Below, piece by piece: positions 12,175-12,990 of a stretch of 12,990 nucleotides of DNA. Every line of letters starts with the position of its first letter. Position 1 is the stretch's first letter. The notes under the pieces are model-generated. The model did no database searches and had not been told where the DNA came from. It saw only the letters and a list, made by a program, of their open reading frames with translations. Source of the stretch: CAYFJO01 sp964343305 (lineage in GTDB: Bacteria > Planctomycetota > Planctomycetia > Pirellulales > Pirellulaceae); the NCBI GenBank assembly GCA_964343305.1, contig CAYFJO010000310.1, forward strand, positions 1-12,990. The letters run 5' to 3'. The position numbers were made by a program, and so were the translations under genes.

Positions 12175-12990
12175 TCAGCGGATCAATTCGTCAAGACCGT
12201 CGGCCAAATCGTCACTCAGTTTCATGTCACTTGCAAGCTGATCCAGCATGTCGCCCAGGACATCGAAGTGTTCCACTGACGTGCTACCGGCGATCACAAG
12301 CAAACCAGCGTCGCCCAGTTGCACGGCGTCCGCCAGGGAAGCGGTTGGACGATCCTCATCGGCGCTCATTTCGGCATTGTCGACCGCGAGACCACGTTCG
12401 GCTGGCAACGATCCTAGCTGAGAAACATCGACACCCACACCGATCAGCGGATTGGTCGCGGCAACAACCTCAGTTGTCGAATCATCGGCGAGCAGCGGCA
12501 ACGGCTGGGGAACGTCGACTTGGATCAGCACGACCGGAGCGTTCGCAGCGGAGGATTGTTGCCAGTTGCCCGCGATGGCCGCGGCACTGGCCGAACCAAA
12601 GGCGAATCGGGAGTCACCACCAGTCGTCCCGTCCCATGCTCCGTTTCCGTTGCGGTCGAGGTACAGCAGATGTTGACGGTGGATGCCGACATCGTCGATG
12701 CCGTCGCGGTTCCAATCGCCAGAGATCGGCACATCGCCGCTGTTGCCGAATTGAATGACTTGGTCGCCGCCGGCAAGCCCGTTCCAGCTTCGACTTCCAT
12801 TGGCGTCCAACAAGAATTTCCCGTTGCGGAAGACCCCGACCTCGTCAACACCGTCACCATTCCAGTCGCCCGTGGCTGGGATGTCGCTTGCGCCCCCAAA
12901 GACAACCGCCAAGTCGACCGAACGTCCATCCCAACGACCGTTGCCGTTGAGATCCAACAGGAATTCGCCAGTCGCCTGACGAAAGACGCC
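12175..12990 (-). CDS. C-terminus of a large surface protein with FG-GAP-like calcium-binding repeats (5' end off window)
   Basis: The frame is open to the right edge (it reads 'GVFRQATGEFLLDLNGNG' there), so the 271 visible residues are the 3' end of a longer gene. The first 150 residues hold nearly three repeats of about 50 residues: 'GVFR..GEFLLDLNGNGRWDG...FGG..DIPATGDWNGDGVDEV' and two variants, one ending 'GDWNRDGIDDV'. The 'DWNxDGxDxV' and 'DxNGNGxWDG' loops are Ca2+-binding loops of the FG-GAP/VCBS beta-propeller type. The third repeat is cut at 'AGNWQQSS'. After it comes a low-complexity acidic linker and a short helical tail ending 'LADGLDELIR'. Such proteins are exported or cell-surface in planctomycetes. 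Function of this one is unknown; the final tail may be a sorting or anchoring segment but shows no known motif. Confidence 0.8.
   Translation of the reverse strand, partial: GVFRQATGEFLLDLNGNGRWDGRSVDLAVVFGGASDIPATGDWNGDGVDEVGVFRNGKFLLDANGSRSWNGLAGGDQVIQFGNSGDVPISGDWNRDGIDDVGIHRQHLLYLDRNGNGAWDGTTGGDSRFAFGSASAAAIAGNWQQSSAANAPVVLIQVDVPQPLPLLADDSTTEVVAATNPLIGVGVDVSQLGSLPAERGLAVDNAEMSADEDRPTASLADAVQLGDAGLLVIAGSTSVEHFDVLGDMLDQLASDMKLSDDLADGLDELIR

Noticed and set aside
12231..12758. 175-codon + strand open frame opposite the FG-GAP gene
   Set aside because: Arginine/serine-rich shadow of a GC-rich coding strand; the - strand frame shows clear calcium-binding repeats.
1..12990. CRISPR array
   Set aside because: The only repeats are the three dispersed palindromes and single inverted repeats; no regularly spaced direct repeats were seen.

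Overview
The window looks like a piece of a planctomycete chromosome, most likely of the Pirellulaceae (Rhodopirellula/Blastopirellula-like) type. This is inference from gene content: a WD40 propeller C-terminus, a secreted ARPP-1 protein, a DUF4058 protein, FG-GAP-like 'DWNGDG' surface repeats, a TAXI-type receptor tail, sparse genes on both strands, and short palindromic 'TAGCCGAA...TTCGGCTA' elements. I see no tRNA, rRNA, CRISPR array or phage structural gene.

Bases 1-5232 are mostly intact genes. The 3' end of a WD40 protein (+) meets a convergent, translationally coupled pair on the - strand: a DUF21/CBS (CNNM/CorC-like) membrane protein followed by a DUF3592 membrane protein. Divergent from that pair are a YbaK-type aminoacyl-tRNA deacylase and a small secreted protein whose tail runs into an inverted-repeat element. 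A large exported protein (-) resembling planctomycete DUF3352-type proteins follows.

Bases 5233-9060 are repeat-rich and decaying. They hold three copies of one short inverted-repeat family (A 5367-5435, B 7414-7482, C 8120-8182) and a broken C-terminal tail of a TAXI TRAP receptor. They also hold one healthy gene, a secreted ARPP-1 protein (-), then an HtrA/DegP N-terminus with a frameshift joined to an RNA polymerase alpha-CTD-like fragment. Last comes a 5'-truncated, multiply frameshifted group II intron with recognisable domains V and VI. Repeats B and C lie in opposite orientation on either side of the HtrA/alpha-CTD remnant.

Bases 9061-11330 are accessory. Two small overlapping genes of unknown function (9309-9596 and 9556-9852) are followed by a converging - strand gene for a small tail-anchored protein. 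That gene is broken twice: by a one-base frameshift and by a 226-bp MITE-like element flanked by CTAG on both sides. Removing the element and one CTAG copy in silico restores an open reading frame across the junction. Next to it is a transposase remnant with the conserved WKIE...F motif, then about 350 bp I cannot assign.

Bases 11395-12990 (- strand) carry an apparently intact DUF4058 gene, preceded by the 3' end of a large surface protein with FG-GAP-like calcium-binding repeats that runs off the right edge.

I found no new multi-gene system. The best new observations are the MITE-interrupted gene, the interspersed repeat family and its link to gene fragments, and the two-gene accessory unit at 9309-9852.
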